A stretch of 64,000 bases of DNA from Alphaproteobacteria bacterium (lineage in GTDB: Bacteria; Pseudomonadota; Alphaproteobacteria; ATCC43930; CGMCC-115725): positions 54,871 through 118,870 of the forward strand of contig JAGWNF010000006.1 of the NCBI GenBank assembly GCA_028871455.1, written 5' to 3'. Made by a program: the position numbers and the translations under genes. Shown here one piece after another: positions 8,534-17,863 of this stretch (within the stretch, counting starts at the first letter, position 1; every line of letters begins with the position of its first letter). A model generated the notes under the pieces. That model ran no database searches and had not been told where the DNA came from. It saw only the letters and a list, made by a program, of their open reading frames with translations.

Positions 8534-9823
8534 ATGGACAAGATTCGCATCCGCGGCGGCCGTCCGCTCCAGGGCTCGATCCAGATCGGCGGCGCCAAGA
8601 ACGCGGCGCTGCCGCTGATGACCGCGTGCCTGCTCACCGACGAGCCGCTCGTCCTCAAGAACCTGCCGTTCCTGGTCGACATCACCACGCTGTCGCATCT
8701 GCTGGTGCAGCACGGCGTCTCGGTCACCATGCCGGGTGCCGAAAGCGCCGACGAGCCTGGCCACGTCCTCGAGTTGCGCGCCAAGCGCATCGTCTCGACC
8801 ACCGCGCCCTACGATCTGGTGCGCCGCATGCGCGCGAGCGTGCTGGTGCTGGGTCCGCTGGTCGCGCGCATCGGCCAGGCGCGAGTGTCGCTGCCGGGCG
8901 GCTGCGCCATCGGTACGCGGCCGGTGGATCTCCACATCAAGGCGCTCGAGGCGTTGGGCGCCACCATCGCGATCGAAAAGGGCTACATCCACGCCACCGC
9001 GCCCAAGGGCCTCAAGGGCGGCGAGATCGTGTTTCCGACGGTTTCGGTCGGCGCCACCGAGAACGCGCTGATGGCGGCGGCGCTCGCCGAAGGCGAAAGC
9101 GTCATCGTCAATGCCGCGCGCGAACCCGAGATCGGCGACCTCGCGCGCTGCCTCAACAGCATGGGCGCCCGGATCGAAGGTGCCGGCAGCGAGCGCATCA
9201 CTGTCACCGGCGTACCGCGGCTCCACGGCGCGACGCACAGCGTCATTCCCGATCGCATCGAGACCGGCACTTATATGATGGCCGCGGCGATCGCCGGCGG
9301 CGAACTCGAGCTGGTCGGCGCCAGCTATGACATGGTCGCGGCGGCAGCGCGGGCGCTCGAGGGCACCGGCGTCGCGGTCGAGCGCCTGCCGGCCGGCATC
9401 AAGGTGAGTCGCCGCGCCAACCGCCTCAAGGGCATCGACATCGCCACCGCGCCGTTCCCCGGCTTCCCGACCGACCTCCAGGCGCAATTCATGGCCTTGA
9501 TGGCGACCGCCGATGGTGATTCCATCATCACCGAGACCATTTTCGAGAACCGTTTCATGCATGTGCCCGAGCTCAACCGCATGGGTGCCGACATCAACGT
9601 GCAGGGTGCTTCGGCCTCGATCCGCGGCGTTGCCAAGCTCAACGGCGCGCCGGTGATGGCAACCGATCTGCGCGCTTCGGTGTCGCTGGTGCTCGCCGGC
9701 CTCGCCGCTGAAGGCGAGACCCTGGTCAACCGCGTCTATCACCTCGACCGCGGCTATGAGCGGCTCGAGGCCAAGCTCGCCGCCTGCGGCGCGGCGATCG
9801 AGCGGGTCGCCGGCGAGGGCTGA
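8534..9823 (+). CDS. murA: UDP-N-acetylglucosamine 1-carboxyvinyltransferase
   Basis: First committed step of peptidoglycan synthesis: transfers enolpyruvate from PEP to UDP-GlcNAc in the cytoplasm. The 429 residues show the family signatures: [21 protein letters not shown] at the N-terminus (Lys22-Asn23 equivalent), the loop [15 protein letters not shown] with the catalytic Cys (about residue 124, the fosfomycin target), and the C-terminal [16 protein letters not shown] and [13 protein letters not shown]. Length is normal. DUF2948 starts 7 bases after its stop, so the two are likely cotranscribed. Confidence 0.98.
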   Translation: MDKIRIRGGRPLQGSIQIGGAKNAALPLMTACLLTDEPLVLKNLPFLVDITTLSHLLVQHGVSVTMPGAESADEPGHVLELRAKRIVSTTAPYDLVRRMRASVLVLGPLVARIGQARVSLPGGCAIGTRPVDLHIKALEALGATIAIEKGYIHATAPKGLKGGEIVFPTVSVGATENALMAAALAEGESVIVNAAREPEIGDLARCLNSMGARIEGAGSERITVTGVPRLHGATHSVIPDRIETGTYMMAAAIAGGELELVGASYDMVAAAARALEGTGVAVERLPAGIKVSRRANRLKGIDIATAPFPGFPTDLQAQFMALMATADGDSIITETIFENRFMHVPELNRMGADINVQGASASIRGVAKLNGAPVMATDLRASVSLVLAGLAAEGETLVNRVYHLDRGYERLEAKLAACGAAIERVAGEG

Positions 9824-9830
9824 CGGCGCG

Positions 9831-10286
9831 ATGGCGATCGCCCAGCCGGACCGGGGACCGACGCGGCTGCGCCTCAAGGCCGAGGACGACGAGGACTTGG
9901 CGATCATCTCCGCCGTGCTCCAGGACGCCATGGTCTTGGTCGGCGACATGGTCTACGAGGCCGAAAACCAGCGCTTCGTGCTGGTCGCCAACCGCTTCCG
10001 GCACGAGGGCGAGGCCGAGCGCGCCCGCCACGGCGAGCGCGTCATGACCGGCCTGCGCATCGACGGCGTCACCGCGGTGAAGCGCCGCGACGTCGATCCG
10101 CGCGACGCCGAGCGCATCCTGGTGCTGCTGGCGGTGCGGGCGGCGCCGGGCGCGATCTTCCTCGATTTTGCCGGCGGCGCCTGCATTCGGCTGGAATCCG
10201 CCGGCATCCTGTGCCATTTAGATGACTTCGGCGAGCCTTGGCCTACGCGCTTCCGCCCGCGCCATCCCGACCAGGACGCGGGCTAA
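9831..10286 (+). CDS. DUF2948 family protein
   Basis: The start is ATG 9831, 7 bases after the murA stop, rather than an earlier in-frame ATG inside murA. The 151-residue protein has the characteristic start RLRLKAEDDEDLAIISAVLQDA, then YEAENQRFVLVANRFR and a C-terminal segment with CIRLESAGILCHLDDFGEPW. This family is found in alphaproteobacteria between murA and hisG and has no established function. It is predicted soluble and cytoplasmic. Conserved linkage to murA and his genes is the only hint about its role. Confidence 0.9.
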   Translation: MAIAQPDRGPTRLRLKAEDDEDLAIISAVLQDAMVLVGDMVYEAENQRFVLVANRFRHEGEAERARHGERVMTGLRIDGVTAVKRRDVDPRDAERILVLLAVRAAPGAIFLDFAGGACIRLESAGILCHLDDFGEPWPTRFRPRHPDQDAG

Positions 10287-10369
10287 CGCGCGTTACGGCC
10301 CGGGTGTAAATTTTCGCCCCTTCACCCCGGGTGAGGGGTGTTCTCCATCCATGGCCGTTGGAGTGATCG

Positions 10370-11032
10370 TTGCTCGGTAACGAAACGCTGGTGCTGGCGC
10401 TGCCCAAGGGGCGCATCCTCGACGAGGTGGTGCCGGTGGTGAAGCGCGCCGGGATCGAGATCGAGCGCGACTTCGACGATCCCGACACACGCAAGCTGCG
10501 TTTCCGCACCAGTCACCCGAATCTCGACGTCATCCGCGTGCGCAATTTCGACGTCGCGACCTTCGTCGCCTTCGGCGGCGCGCATATGGGCGTCGCCGGC
10601 AGCGACGTGTTGATGGAGTTCGAGTACGCCGAGGTCTACGCGCCGCTCGATCTCGGCGTCGGCAAGTGCCGCCTCGTCGTCGCCGCGCCGGAAGAGGATC
10701 TCGGCCGCGACGATCCGGCGCGCTGGAGCGCCGTGCGCATCGCGACGAAATATCCCGAGATCACGCGCCGTCACTTCGCCGGTCGCGGCGTCCAGGCGGA
10801 GTGCATCAAGCTCAACGGTGCGATGGAGCTGGCGCCGACCATGGGCCTGTCGCGGCGCATCGTCGATCTCGTCGCTACCGGCCAGACGCTGCGCGAGAAC
10901 GGATTGGTCGAGATCGAGCACATCGCCGACGTGACCTCGCGGCTCATCGTCAACCGTGTCGCGCTCAAGACGCGCAATGCTGAGATCGATCCCTGGGTCG
11001 AGCGCTTCCGCGAGGCCGCCCGTGCCGCTTAG
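10370..11032 (+). CDS. hisG: ATP phosphoribosyltransferase, short form
   Basis: Catalyses the first step of histidine biosynthesis, condensing ATP and PRPP. The 220-residue length identifies the short form (HisG-S), which lacks the C-terminal regulatory domain and works with the HisRS-like subunit HisZ; no hisZ is in the window. Motifs include LALPKGRILDEV at the start, VAGSDVLME in the middle and the PRPP loop region with LVATGQTLRENGL. The start is TTG 10370, preceded by GGAGTG at the right distance; there is no in-frame ATG nearby. hisD begins inside its 3' end (11-base overlap), indicating translational coupling. Confidence 0.95.
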   Translation: MLGNETLVLALPKGRILDEVVPVVKRAGIEIERDFDDPDTRKLRFRTSHPNLDVIRVRNFDVATFVAFGGAHMGVAGSDVLMEFEYAEVYAPLDLGVGKCRLVVAAPEEDLGRDDPARWSAVRIATKYPEITRRHFAGRGVQAECIKLNGAMELAPTMGLSRRIVDLVATGQTLRENGLVEIEHIADVTSRLIVNRVALKTRNAEIDPWVERFREAARAA

Positions 11033-12326
11033 GCTCGACAGCGGCGCGCGCGGCTTCGCCAAGGATTTTGCCGCGCTGCTCGATCTGAAGCGCGAGTTGG
11101 CGGCCGATGTCGACGCCGTTGTCGCGGCGATCCTCGACGACGTCAAGACGCGCGGCGATGCCGCGGTGTTCGACCACACCAGCCGGCTCGACAAGCTCGA
11201 GCTCACCGCCGCGACGCTGCGGGTGAGTGCCGCCGAGATCGCCGCCGCCAAGGGAAAGTGCAAGGCCGAGACGCTCGAGGCGCTGCGTCTCGCGGCGGCG
11301 CGCATCGAGGCCTATCACCGCCGTCAGGTGCCGCGCGACGTCGACTACACGGATTCCGCCGGCGTGCGGCTCGGCGCGCGCTGGCGGCCGATCGGCGCGG
11401 TCGGCATCTATGTGCCGGGCGGCAGCGCGGCCTATCCCTCGTCGGTGCTGATGAACGCCATTCCCGCCAAGGTCGCGGGCGTGTCGCGCGTCGCCATGGC
11501 GGTGCCGGCGCCCGAGGGTGCGCTCAATCCGCTGGTGCTGGCGGCGGCGGAGCTTGCCGGCGTCGCCGAGATCTACCGCGTCGGCGGTGCCCAGGCGATC
11601 GGCGCGCTCGCCTACGGCACCGAGACCATCGCCGCTGTCGACAAGCTCGTCGGCCCCGGCAACGCCTATGTCGCCGCCGCCAAGCGCCGGGTCTACGGCC
11701 AGGTCGGCATCGACATGATCGCCGGCCCGTCCGAGATCCTGGTGTTGGCCGACGCCAAGAACGACCCGGCGTGGATCGCCGCCGATCTCCTGTCGCAGGC
11801 CGAGCACGACACCGCGGCGCAGGCCATCCTGATCACCGACGACGCCGCCTTCGCCGACGCCGTCGCCGCGGCGATCGAGGCGGCGCTCGCGACGCTGCCG
11901 CGCCGCGCCATCGCCAGCGAGAGTTGGCGGCGCTTCGGCGCCGTCGTCATCATCCGGCGATGGGACGAGGCGGCCGATCTGGTCAACCGGCTCGCGCCCG
12001 AGCATCTCGAGATTGCGGTCGACGATGCCGTTACGCTGGCGGCCGACATCCGCAACGCCGGCGCGATCTTCCTCGGCCGTCATACGCCCGAAGCGGTCGG
12101 CGATTACGTCGCCGGTCCCAACCACGTGCTGCCGACGGCGCGCAGCGCGCGCTTCTCCTCGGGCCTGTCGGTGCTGGATTTCATGAAGCGCACGTCGCTC
12201 GTCCGCTGCGACGCCGCCAGCCTCAATGCCATCGGTCCGGCGGCCGCGACGCTCGCGCGCGCCGAGGGCCTCGACGCGCACGCGTTGTCGATCGCCATTC
12301 GCCTCAACCTGCCGCGTGGTTCTTAG
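11022..12326 (+). CDS. hisD: Histidinol dehydrogenase
   Basis: Catalyses the last two steps of histidine biosynthesis, oxidising L-histidinol to L-histidine with NAD and a catalytic zinc. I start at GTG 11022, overlapping the hisG stop, giving 434 residues, the usual length; a longer in-frame ATG lies inside hisG and adds non-homologous residues. Diagnostic segments: YVPGGSAAYPSSVLMNAIPAKVAG, VDKLVGPGNAYVAAAKR, DMIAGPSEILV, LLSQAEHD (zinc and catalytic region) and the C-terminal GPNHVLPT and SGLSVLDFMKRTS. UPF0262 starts 6 bases after its stop. Confidence 0.97.
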   Translation: MPLRLDSGARGFAKDFAALLDLKRELAADVDAVVAAILDDVKTRGDAAVFDHTSRLDKLELTAATLRVSAAEIAAAKGKCKAETLEALRLAAARIEAYHRRQVPRDVDYTDSAGVRLGARWRPIGAVGIYVPGGSAAYPSSVLMNAIPAKVAGVSRVAMAVPAPEGALNPLVLAAAELAGVAEIYRVGGAQAIGALAYGTETIAAVDKLVGPGNAYVAAAKRRVYGQVGIDMIAGPSEILVLADAKNDPAWIAADLLSQAEHDTAAQAILITDDAAFADAVAAAIEAALATLPRRAIASESWRRFGAVVIIRRWDEAADLVNRLAPEHLEIAVDDAVTLAADIRNAGAIFLGRHTPEAVGDYVAGPNHVLPTARSARFSSGLSVLDFMKRTSLVRCDAASLNAIGPAAATLARAEGLDAHALSIAIRLNLPRGS

Positions 12327-12332
12327 TCCGGC

Positions 12333-12806
12333 ATGGCCGACGACCGTCATCGCATCGCGCAGATCACGCTCGACGAGCGGACGGTCATCCGCCGCAAGGG
12401 CGACGTCGAGCATGAGCGCGCCGTCGCCATCGCCGACCTGCTCGAGCAGAACAGCTTCGCACCGAAATCGGGCGTCGCCGGTCCGTTCAATCTTCATCTC
12501 GGCATTGCGGAGGAGCGTCTGGTGCTCGACGTGCGCGACGCCGGCGACCGATCGCTCGAGCGTATCACCTTGCCGCTCGCGCCGTTCCGTGGCCTGGTGA
12601 AGGACTACTTCCTGGTCTGCGAGAGCTATTACAGCGCGGTCAAGACCGCCGACCCATCGCGTATCGAGGCCATCGACATGGGCCGCCGCAGCCTGCACAA
12701 CGAGGGCTCGCAACTCTTGCGCGACAACCTCGCCGACCAAGTCGAAATCGACTTCGACACTGCCCGGCGCCTATTCACGCTGGTCTGTGTGCTCCATATC
12801 CGCTAG
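12333..12806 (+). CDS. UPF0262 family protein
   Basis: The protein of 157 residues begins MADDRHRIAQITLDERTV and contains FNLHLGIAEERLVLDVRD, LPLAPFRGLVKDYFLVCESY and RRSLHNEG.QLL. These are the hallmarks of UPF0262, an alphaproteobacterial family encoded after hisD and without known activity. The last 25 residues (DTARRLFTLVCVLHIR) are also conserved. It is 6 bases behind hisD and presumably in the same transcript. Predicted cytoplasmic. In many relatives a low-molecular-weight phosphatase gene follows; here it is absent and infA comes next. Confidence 0.92.
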   Translation: MADDRHRIAQITLDERTVIRRKGDVEHERAVAIADLLEQNSFAPKSGVAGPFNLHLGIAEERLVLDVRDAGDRSLERITLPLAPFRGLVKDYFLVCESYYSAVKTADPSRIEAIDMGRRSLHNEGSQLLRDNLADQVEIDFDTARRLFTLVCVLHIR

Positions 12807-12935
12807 CGGCGCGGGCGTTGTGCGGCCGCCGCAAGAGCCGCGAAAAACCCGGCGTAGGCCGGCTTTTGGCCTCAAAGACCTTGACCCGGACCGGACGCCT
12901 AAGGATGTTTGAAGCCATCAACCGGCGGTCAGGGA

Positions 12936-13154
12936 ATGCCGAAAGAAGACTTGATCGAGTTTTCCGGAACGGTGACCGAACTCCTGCCCAATGCCATGTT
13001 CAGGGTCAAGCTCGACAACGACCATGTCGTCCTGGCACATACCTCGGGCAAGATGCGCAAGAACCGCATCCGTGTCCTCGCCGGCGACCGGGTCAACGTC
13101 GAGATGACGCCCTACGACTTGACCAAGGGCCGGATCACCTTCCGCTTCAAGTAG
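12936..13154 (+). CDS. infA: Translation initiation factor IF-1
   Basis: Binds the ribosomal A site during initiation and assists IF-2 and IF-3. The 72-residue product is the standard length, a single OB-fold: [20 protein letters not shown], then [20 protein letters not shown] and the RNA-binding [12 protein letters not shown], ending in [13 protein letters not shown] choose ATG 12936, preceded by AGGGA, over an in-frame ATG nine codons upstream. A TTGACC box lies about 55 bases upstream and could be part of its own promoter. maf follows after 22 bases. Confidence 0.97.
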   Translation: MPKEDLIEFSGTVTELLPNAMFRVKLDNDHVVLAHTSGKMRKNRIRVLAGDRVNVEMTPYDLTKGRITFRFK

Positions 13155-13176
13155 TCGCGGCGTCAGGCTGCTTCGC

Positions 13177-13773
13177 GTGACAACCCCCCGCTTCGTGTTG
13201 GCTTCGGCGTCGCCGCGCCGGGCGTCGCTGCTGGCGCAGATCGGCCTCGTACCGGACGCCGTCCGGCCCGCCGCCGTCGACGAGACGCCGCGTGCTGGCG
13301 AGACGCCGGCGCGCCACGCCGTGCGTCTGGCCGAGGAAAAGGCGTGGGCGGTTGCCGTGCGCGAAGCCGGCGCGTTCATTCTGGGTGCCGACACGGTCGT
13401 CGCCTGCGGCCGCCGTATCGTCGGCAAGCCTGCGAGCGCAGACGAAGCGCGGCGCTGCCTGACGCTGCTCTCCGGCCATCGGCATCGCGTTCACGGCGGC
13501 ATCGCGGTGGCGACGCCGTCCGGCAAGATCGCCAGCCGTCACGTCGAGACTGCCGTGCTGTTCAAGCGCCTGACCCGCGACGAGATCGAGGCCTATGTCG
13601 CGTCTGGCGAGTGGCGCGACAAGGCGGGCGGTTACGCCATTCAGGGCCTTGCTGCGCGGCTCGTGCGCGGCATCGTCGGCTCCTATTCGAACGTCGTCGG
13701 CTTGCCGCTTTACGAGACCGTCGCGCTGCTCGTCGGCCAGGGCTATGCGCCGGCGGCGCGGTTCGGCCGATGA
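13177..13773 (+). CDS. maf: Maf-type nucleoside triphosphate pyrophosphatase
   Basis: Maf proteins hydrolyse non-canonical or specific nucleoside triphosphates to the monophosphates. The 198 residues begin at GTG 13177 with RFVLASASPRRASLLAQIGL, the conserved SxSPRR phosphate-binding loop. The catalytic AEEKAWAV helix, GADTVVACGRRIVGKP and YAIQGLAARLVRGIVGSYSNVVGLPL follow, all typical. Length is normal. Its stop overlaps the start of the next gene (ATGA), so the two are translationally coupled, as in most alphaproteobacteria. Confidence 0.95.
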   Translation: MTTPRFVLASASPRRASLLAQIGLVPDAVRPAAVDETPRAGETPARHAVRLAEEKAWAVAVREAGAFILGADTVVACGRRIVGKPASADEARRCLTLLSGHRHRVHGGIAVATPSGKIASRHVETAVLFKRLTRDEIEAYVASGEWRDKAGGYAIQGLAARLVRGIVGSYSNVVGLPLYETVALLVGQGYAPAARFGR

Positions 13774-14702
13774 AGCGCGCGATTGCGCTGGCCGTCCGCG
13801 CCGGCGAGACCTGGGCGGCGCTCGCCGAAGACGACGTCGTGGTCGAGCTGCGCGTGACGTGCGGCGGCGTGGCGAGCCGCGTCGGCGAAACCTGGCTCGG
13901 CCGCATTGTCGGCCTGCGGCCGGAGCTGCCGGCGGTGCTGGTCGACATCGGGTTGGAACGGCCGGCGTTCCTGAGCGCCGAGGACGTCGTGCCGAAATCG
14001 CGCTTCAAGGCGCTGCACGAAGGCGAGGCCGTCGTCGTCGCGATCGCCAAGGATGCGCGCGCCGACAAGGCCGTGGGCGTAACCATGCGTTTGTCGCGTG
14101 CCATTGCGCCGCAGGTCGGCGCCAGGCCGCCGCTGCGGCTCGACGTGCCGCTGCCGCCGGCCGTGGCGCTGGTCGCCGATTGGCTCGAGCCGGCGCCCGA
14201 CACGATCGCGGCCGACGATCGCACGATCTATGCCGAGCTGCGCAACGGCCTGCGCGCGAAACAGCCGGCGCTGGTGGAGCGGCTCGTGTTTTCGAACGAA
14301 CCGCTTTACGAAGCCGTCGGCATCGGCGACGCGGTCGAGCAGGCGACGGCGCCGCACCTCGCGCTGCCGGGCGGCGGTTTCCTGCGGATCGAGCCGACGG
14401 CGCTCGGCGTCGCCGTCGACGTCGACACCGGCGCGGCGAAGTCGGCGATCGCCGTGAACGTCGAGGCGGCGCGGACGCTGGCGCGGCAGATCCGGCTGTG
14501 CAATCTGTCGGGACCGATGATGGTCGGCTTCGTCGGCATGAAAGGGAAGGGCGAACGCGAACGCGTGCTTGCCGTGCTCCGAAAGGCGCTCGCGCGCCAC
14601 GCGCCCGATTGCCAGGTGCTCGGCTGGACGCGCCTCGGCCATGTCGAACTGGTGCGTAAACGCCGTGCGCCGGCGCTGTCCGAACTCACGAGTAACGCAT
14701 AG
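13770..14702 (+). CDS. RNase E/G family ribonuclease (short form)
   Basis: Single-strand-specific endoribonuclease family acting in rRNA processing and mRNA decay. The ATG at 13770 overlaps the maf stop. The 310-residue product has an S1-like RNA-binding segment (VGETWLGRIVGLRPELPAVLVDIG) at residues 35-70 and a C-terminal part with the diagnostic LALPGGGFLRIEPT, DVDTGAA (metal-binding Asp pair), AIAVNVEAA and the DEx-like region replaced by MMVGFVG. It is shorter than RNase E or RNase G and lacks the zinc-link region, as is usual for the maf-linked alphaproteobacterial homologue. Normally yacG follows directly; here the Tad cluster intervenes. Confidence 0.9.
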   Translation: MKRAIALAVRAGETWAALAEDDVVVELRVTCGGVASRVGETWLGRIVGLRPELPAVLVDIGLERPAFLSAEDVVPKSRFKALHEGEAVVVAIAKDARADKAVGVTMRLSRAIAPQVGARPPLRLDVPLPPAVALVADWLEPAPDTIAADDRTIYAELRNGLRAKQPALVERLVFSNEPLYEAVGIGDAVEQATAPHLALPGGGFLRIEPTALGVAVDVDTGAAKSAIAVNVEAARTLARQIRLCNLSGPMMVGFVGMKGKGERERVLAVLRKALARHAPDCQVLGWTRLGHVELVRKRRAPALSELTSNA

Positions 14703-14728
14703 GCGAGGGCCGTGCGCCCCACAATAGC

Positions 14729-15031
14729 TTGCCGTGCCTGCCGCACCGGCCCAGCCACAAGATCGATCTGACCGGCGCCGCATCGATCCACGACGACACC
14801 CAGTTGGGCGATCTCATCGCCAAAGACGTCACCATAACCTCGGGCTACAAGATCGAAGGCGGCCACGGCTTCCGCGCCGGAACGACCTGCACCCCGCCGC
14901 CGTCCTGCACGGGCAGCGGCTGCCCGGTTCCCGAGCCGTCGACACTGCCGGTGCTTGGCGCGGGACTCGTCGATGCATGGTTGGTTTCGCGGCGCTTCCG
15001 GCGCCAGCGCGGCTTACCGGAACAAGCCTGA
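14729..15031 (+). pseudogene. Probable 3' remnant of a PEP-CTERM protein gene
   Basis: The frame is open from about 14660 to 15031 but has no convincing start; TTG 14729 lacks a ribosome-binding site. The last 35 residues have PEP-CTERM architecture: PVPEPSTLPVLGAGLVDAW (VPEPST motif plus a short hydrophobic segment), then the basic tail SRRFRRQRG. PEP-CTERM tails direct exported proteins to exosortase in exopolysaccharide-producing bacteria. No signal peptide is encoded upstream and no exosortase gene is in the window. I read it as the 3' end of a broken gene stranded beside the Tad cluster. Confidence 0.5.
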
Positions 15032-15051
15032 AGAGTGGATTCGTCGAACGG

Positions 15052-16305
15052 CTAGTTGGTGAGCTGCACGCCGCCGCCGCCGCCGATCGACGACACACCC
15101 GTACCGGCGCAGCTATTGCCGAAATTCGAACCGCCGGAGAACTGGATCTTGTCGGCAATCAGCTGGGTACAGCTGCTGCCCGAGCTCGAACCGCCGCTGT
15201 AATTGACGAGCTGGCTCGGCGCATAGATCGCGCCGGTGACCTCGACTCCCGAACCGCCGCTGATGGCGTTGTTGGCGTCCAGCGGCGCGCGGCTGTCCAC
15301 CCAGAGGGCGATGCCGGCGGTCGATCCGGTGGCCGGCGCGCTGATCTGGAGGCCCGAGCCGCCGCTGACCTGGATCGTGCCGATCGAGTTCGGCCAGCCG
15401 TTGGTCGTCAGGATGATCGTCACGTCGGTCCCCTTGATCGTCGAGCTGCCGGCGATCTTCAGATCGCCCGCATCGAGGAAGTAGGTTCCCGGATTGAGGG
15501 TGACCACCGTACTCGATCCGTTGGTGGTGATGCCGCCGCAATAGACGCCGGGGTTCAAGGTCCGGCTCGAGCCCGTCGAATAATTCCAGTGATCGCACCA
15601 CCACCAATGGGACGGAATGCTGCGGCCGGAATAGGGGTCGGCGACCGTCTGGTTGTATTTGATCCCGTCACTCGCGATGACATACGAACTGCCGGACGTG
15701 CCATAGGCGGTGCCGCCGAGAGTGACGGTCTGCCCGGTGATCCACGAGCCGCCCGACAGATCGAGTCCGTCGGAACTCGCCGAATTGACCGCGATGCCGC
15801 AATTGTTCAGCGTGAGATTGGTCGAGCCGCCGGAAAGCGATGCCGCTTTGGACGCCGACGCGTTGAGCGCGAGGATGCAGGCACTGCCCGATCCCGTGTT
15901 CTTGGCCGTGGCCGACGCGCTGACGTTCATCGTCTTCTGGTAGACGCCCATGAGCGTCATCGGCACGGAGGCGGCAACGCTGACGTACATCGTGTAGGCG
16001 CCGTTATCCGTGCCGGGGGTGATCGTCGTCGAGGTCACGGTCGTGCCTGACGGCAGGGCGGCGATGCCCTTGGTCACGTAGCTCTGGGCGAGTGTCGTCG
16101 CAGTGCTCTCGGTCGACGATCCGGTATAGACGCCGACGCCGGCAAGGGCGGCGGCGTCGACCACGCTCTGCAATTGCGCGCGGACTTGCGCGCCGCGCGC
16201 AAAATCGACGGCGACACCGACGCCGACGATGAGCATGATGAACAGCACGCCGAAGACGATGGCGACGGAGCCGCACGTGTCGTGCGCCAAACGGCGGAGC
16301 AGCAT
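15052..16305 (-). CDS. TadG-like protein 1, beta-helix type
   Basis: Member of the TadE/TadG-like family associated with Flp/Tad pilus assembly. The N-terminus (residues 1-12 basic, 13-37 transmembrane) is followed by the hallmark ARGAQVRAQLQSVVDAAALAG. Residues 70-130 form the conserved beta-rich region shared with the paralogues (SYVTKGIAALPSG). The C-terminal 250 residues have repeated short strands typical of a parallel beta-helix (LNPGVYCGG, LNPGTYFLDAGDLKIAGSS, VTIILTTNGW), well known in rhizobial TadG homologues. It ends in VQLTN. The bulk should lie outside the inner membrane. It is the last cistron of the seven-gene cluster. Confidence 0.85.
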   Translation of the reverse strand: MLLRRLAHDTCGSVAIVFGVLFIMLIVGVGVAVDFARGAQVRAQLQSVVDAAALAGVGVYTGSSTESTATTLAQSYVTKGIAALPSGTTVTSTTITPGTDNGAYTMYVSVAASVPMTLMGVYQKTMNVSASATAKNTGSGSACILALNASASKAASLSGGSTNLTLNNCGIAVNSASSDGLDLSGGSWITGQTVTLGGTAYGTSGSSYVIASDGIKYNQTVADPYSGRSIPSHWWWCDHWNYSTGSSRTLNPGVYCGGITTNGSSTVVTLNPGTYFLDAGDLKIAGSSTIKGTDVTIILTTNGWPNSIGTIQVSGGSGLQISAPATGSTAGIALWVDSRAPLDANNAISGGSGVEVTGAIYAPSQLVNYSGGSSSGSSCTQLIADKIQFSGGSNFGNSCAGTGVSSIGGGGGVQLTN

Positions 16306-16445
16306 GGAGGAGGGGCCTCAGAGGGCAGTTAGCTCAACGAGACCGTAATGTGGAAAAGGTTAATAGCGCCTGAAAGTCGCTGTGCCGCGCAAGCCGCAGA
16401 AAACCTGGCTTTCGGCGGGCTTGGCGCCGTCCCGGCGAAGGTGCG

Positions 16446-17678
16446 TCAATTCGTCAACAGCGCGCCGCCGCTGGCGATCGTCACCACGCCGCTGCCGCTG
16501 CAGTTGTCGCCGAAATTCGCCGTGCCGGAGAACTTGATCTGGTTGGCGACGAGCTGGGTACAGCCGTTGCTCGCCGTCGAGCTGCCTGAATAAGTCGGGT
16601 TCTCGCTCGGCATGTAAATGACGCCGGTGAAGACGTTGTTGTTGCCGCCGGCGATGGTGTTGTCCTCGGGCGGCGCATTGCGGTCGACCCAGATCAGCAT
16701 GCCGGCGAGGGAGCCGCCCGTCGGCGCGGCGAGCTGCACGGTCGAGCCGCCATCGAGATTGACAGAGCCGATCGAATTGGCGCTGCCGCTGCTGGTCAGG
16801 ATGATCGTCACGCCGTTGCCGGTCAGCGTCGCGTTACCGGTGACCTTCAGATCGCCGCTGTCGAGGATATAGGTGCCGGGATTGAGCGTGACGTTGGCGC
16901 CGCCGGTGAGCATCATGCCGCCGCAATAGACGCCGGGATCGAGGGTCTCCGTCTGGGCGGTATGAAAGTTGTGCTGGTCGCAGCCGGAGAAGGACGGCAT
17001 CGTCAGCGACGCATAGGGATCGGGTATCGACGAGATATATGTCCGGATTGTGGACGACGCGACACAGCAGCCGCTGTAGTTGCCGCCGAGCGACACCGAC
17101 GATGCGGTGAGCGTGCTCGACAGCGTCAGATCGGAGGCGCTGGTCGAGTCAACGGTGAGGCCGCAGTTGCTGAGGTCCACCGTCGTGCTGCCATTGATGG
17201 TCACTGCGCCGCTGGCCGTCGGATCGAGGGCGAGCACGCAGGTCGACGCCGTCGTGCCGGTATTCGTCGCCATCGCCGCCGCGGTCACCGCGATGCTGTT
17301 CTCGTAAAGGTGCAGGAACGTCGTCGGTACCGACGCGATCGCGCTCACCGACATGGTGTAGGCGCTGCCGCCGGTGTTCGGCGTGATGGTGGTCGTGGTG
17401 ACGGTGGCCCCGGCCGGCAAGCTCGCCGCGCCGGCGCTGACGTAGCTCTGACTCAAGGTTGTGGCGGTGCTCTGGGCGGCCGGACTGGAAAGGACCGAAG
17501 CGCCCGCTAAAGCCGCGGCATCGACTGTGCGCTGCAACGTCGCCCGGACGAGGGCGGCGCGACCATAGTCGACGCCGCAGCCGACGGCGAGCGCGATCAC
17601 GACCGACAATACGGCAAAGAGAACGGCAACGGCGCCGTCGGCGTCGCGCCCAAGACGACGGAACCAGCAACCCAACAT
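16446..17678 (-). CDS. TadG-like protein 2, beta-helix type
   Basis: Closest paralogue of the downstream TadG-like gene 1. Single N-terminal membrane segment (AVLFAVLSVVIALAVGCGVD), then GRAALVRATLQRTVDAAALAG. The C-terminal domain repeats the beta-helix signature: LDPGVYCGGMMLTGGANVTL, LNPGTYILDSGDLKVTGN, GVTIILTSSGSANSIGSV and CTQLVANQIKFSGTANFGD. It ends GALLTN, the same Leu-Thr-Asn terminus as its paralogues. The 410 residues carry a conserved pair of C-terminal cysteines. It has its own upstream region with the repeated TTAACG-type element at 17741-17765, so it may be separately transcribed. Confidence 0.85.
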   Translation of the reverse strand: MLGCWFRRLGRDADGAVAVLFAVLSVVIALAVGCGVDYGRAALVRATLQRTVDAAALAGASVLSSPAAQSTATTLSQSYVSAGAASLPAGATVTTTTITPNTGGSAYTMSVSAIASVPTTFLHLYENSIAVTAAAMATNTGTTASTCVLALDPTASGAVTINGSTTVDLSNCGLTVDSTSASDLTLSSTLTASSVSLGGNYSGCCVASSTIRTYISSIPDPYASLTMPSFSGCDQHNFHTAQTETLDPGVYCGGMMLTGGANVTLNPGTYILDSGDLKVTGNATLTGNGVTIILTSSGSANSIGSVNLDGGSTVQLAAPTGGSLAGMLIWVDRNAPPEDNTIAGGNNNVFTGVIYMPSENPTYSGSSTASNGCTQLVANQIKFSGTANFGDNCSGSGVVTIASGGALLTN

Positions 17679-17740
17679 GCCGCCTCGTTCTCCCGCTTTC
17701 CCCTCGTCATCGCGCGGGCGATCCGGTCACGCTAATGACA

Positions 17741-17765
17741 CGCCAGTTAACGAGAGGTGAAGCGC
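17741..17765 (-). promoter_or_regulatory. Repeated upstream element, copy at TadG-like 2
   Basis: On the minus strand the core reads TTCACCTCTCGTTAA. It lies 63-87 bases before the start codon at 17678 and is matched at 19096-19120 (33 of 40 positions identical over 17726-17765 versus 19081-19120). A related copy precedes the first gene of the cluster. Position suggests a promoter or activator site; the regulator is unknown. Confidence 0.45.
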
Positions 17766-17863
17766 ACCGGCTGTCGGGTTGATCGGCGCCGGGATGCGAG
17801 TCAGCGGCATGATTATCGCCGGTTAACCAAGCAGGCCCGACAAACGCGGGCGCACCCGTCGTG

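Noticed and set aside
8351..9949. 532-residue minus-strand frame over murA
   Set aside because: Antisense of murA, no family motifs.
10351..10380. 9-codon ORF MAVGVIVAR ending inside the hisG start
   Set aside because: Considered as a histidine leader peptide, but it has no histidine codons and no attenuator structure.
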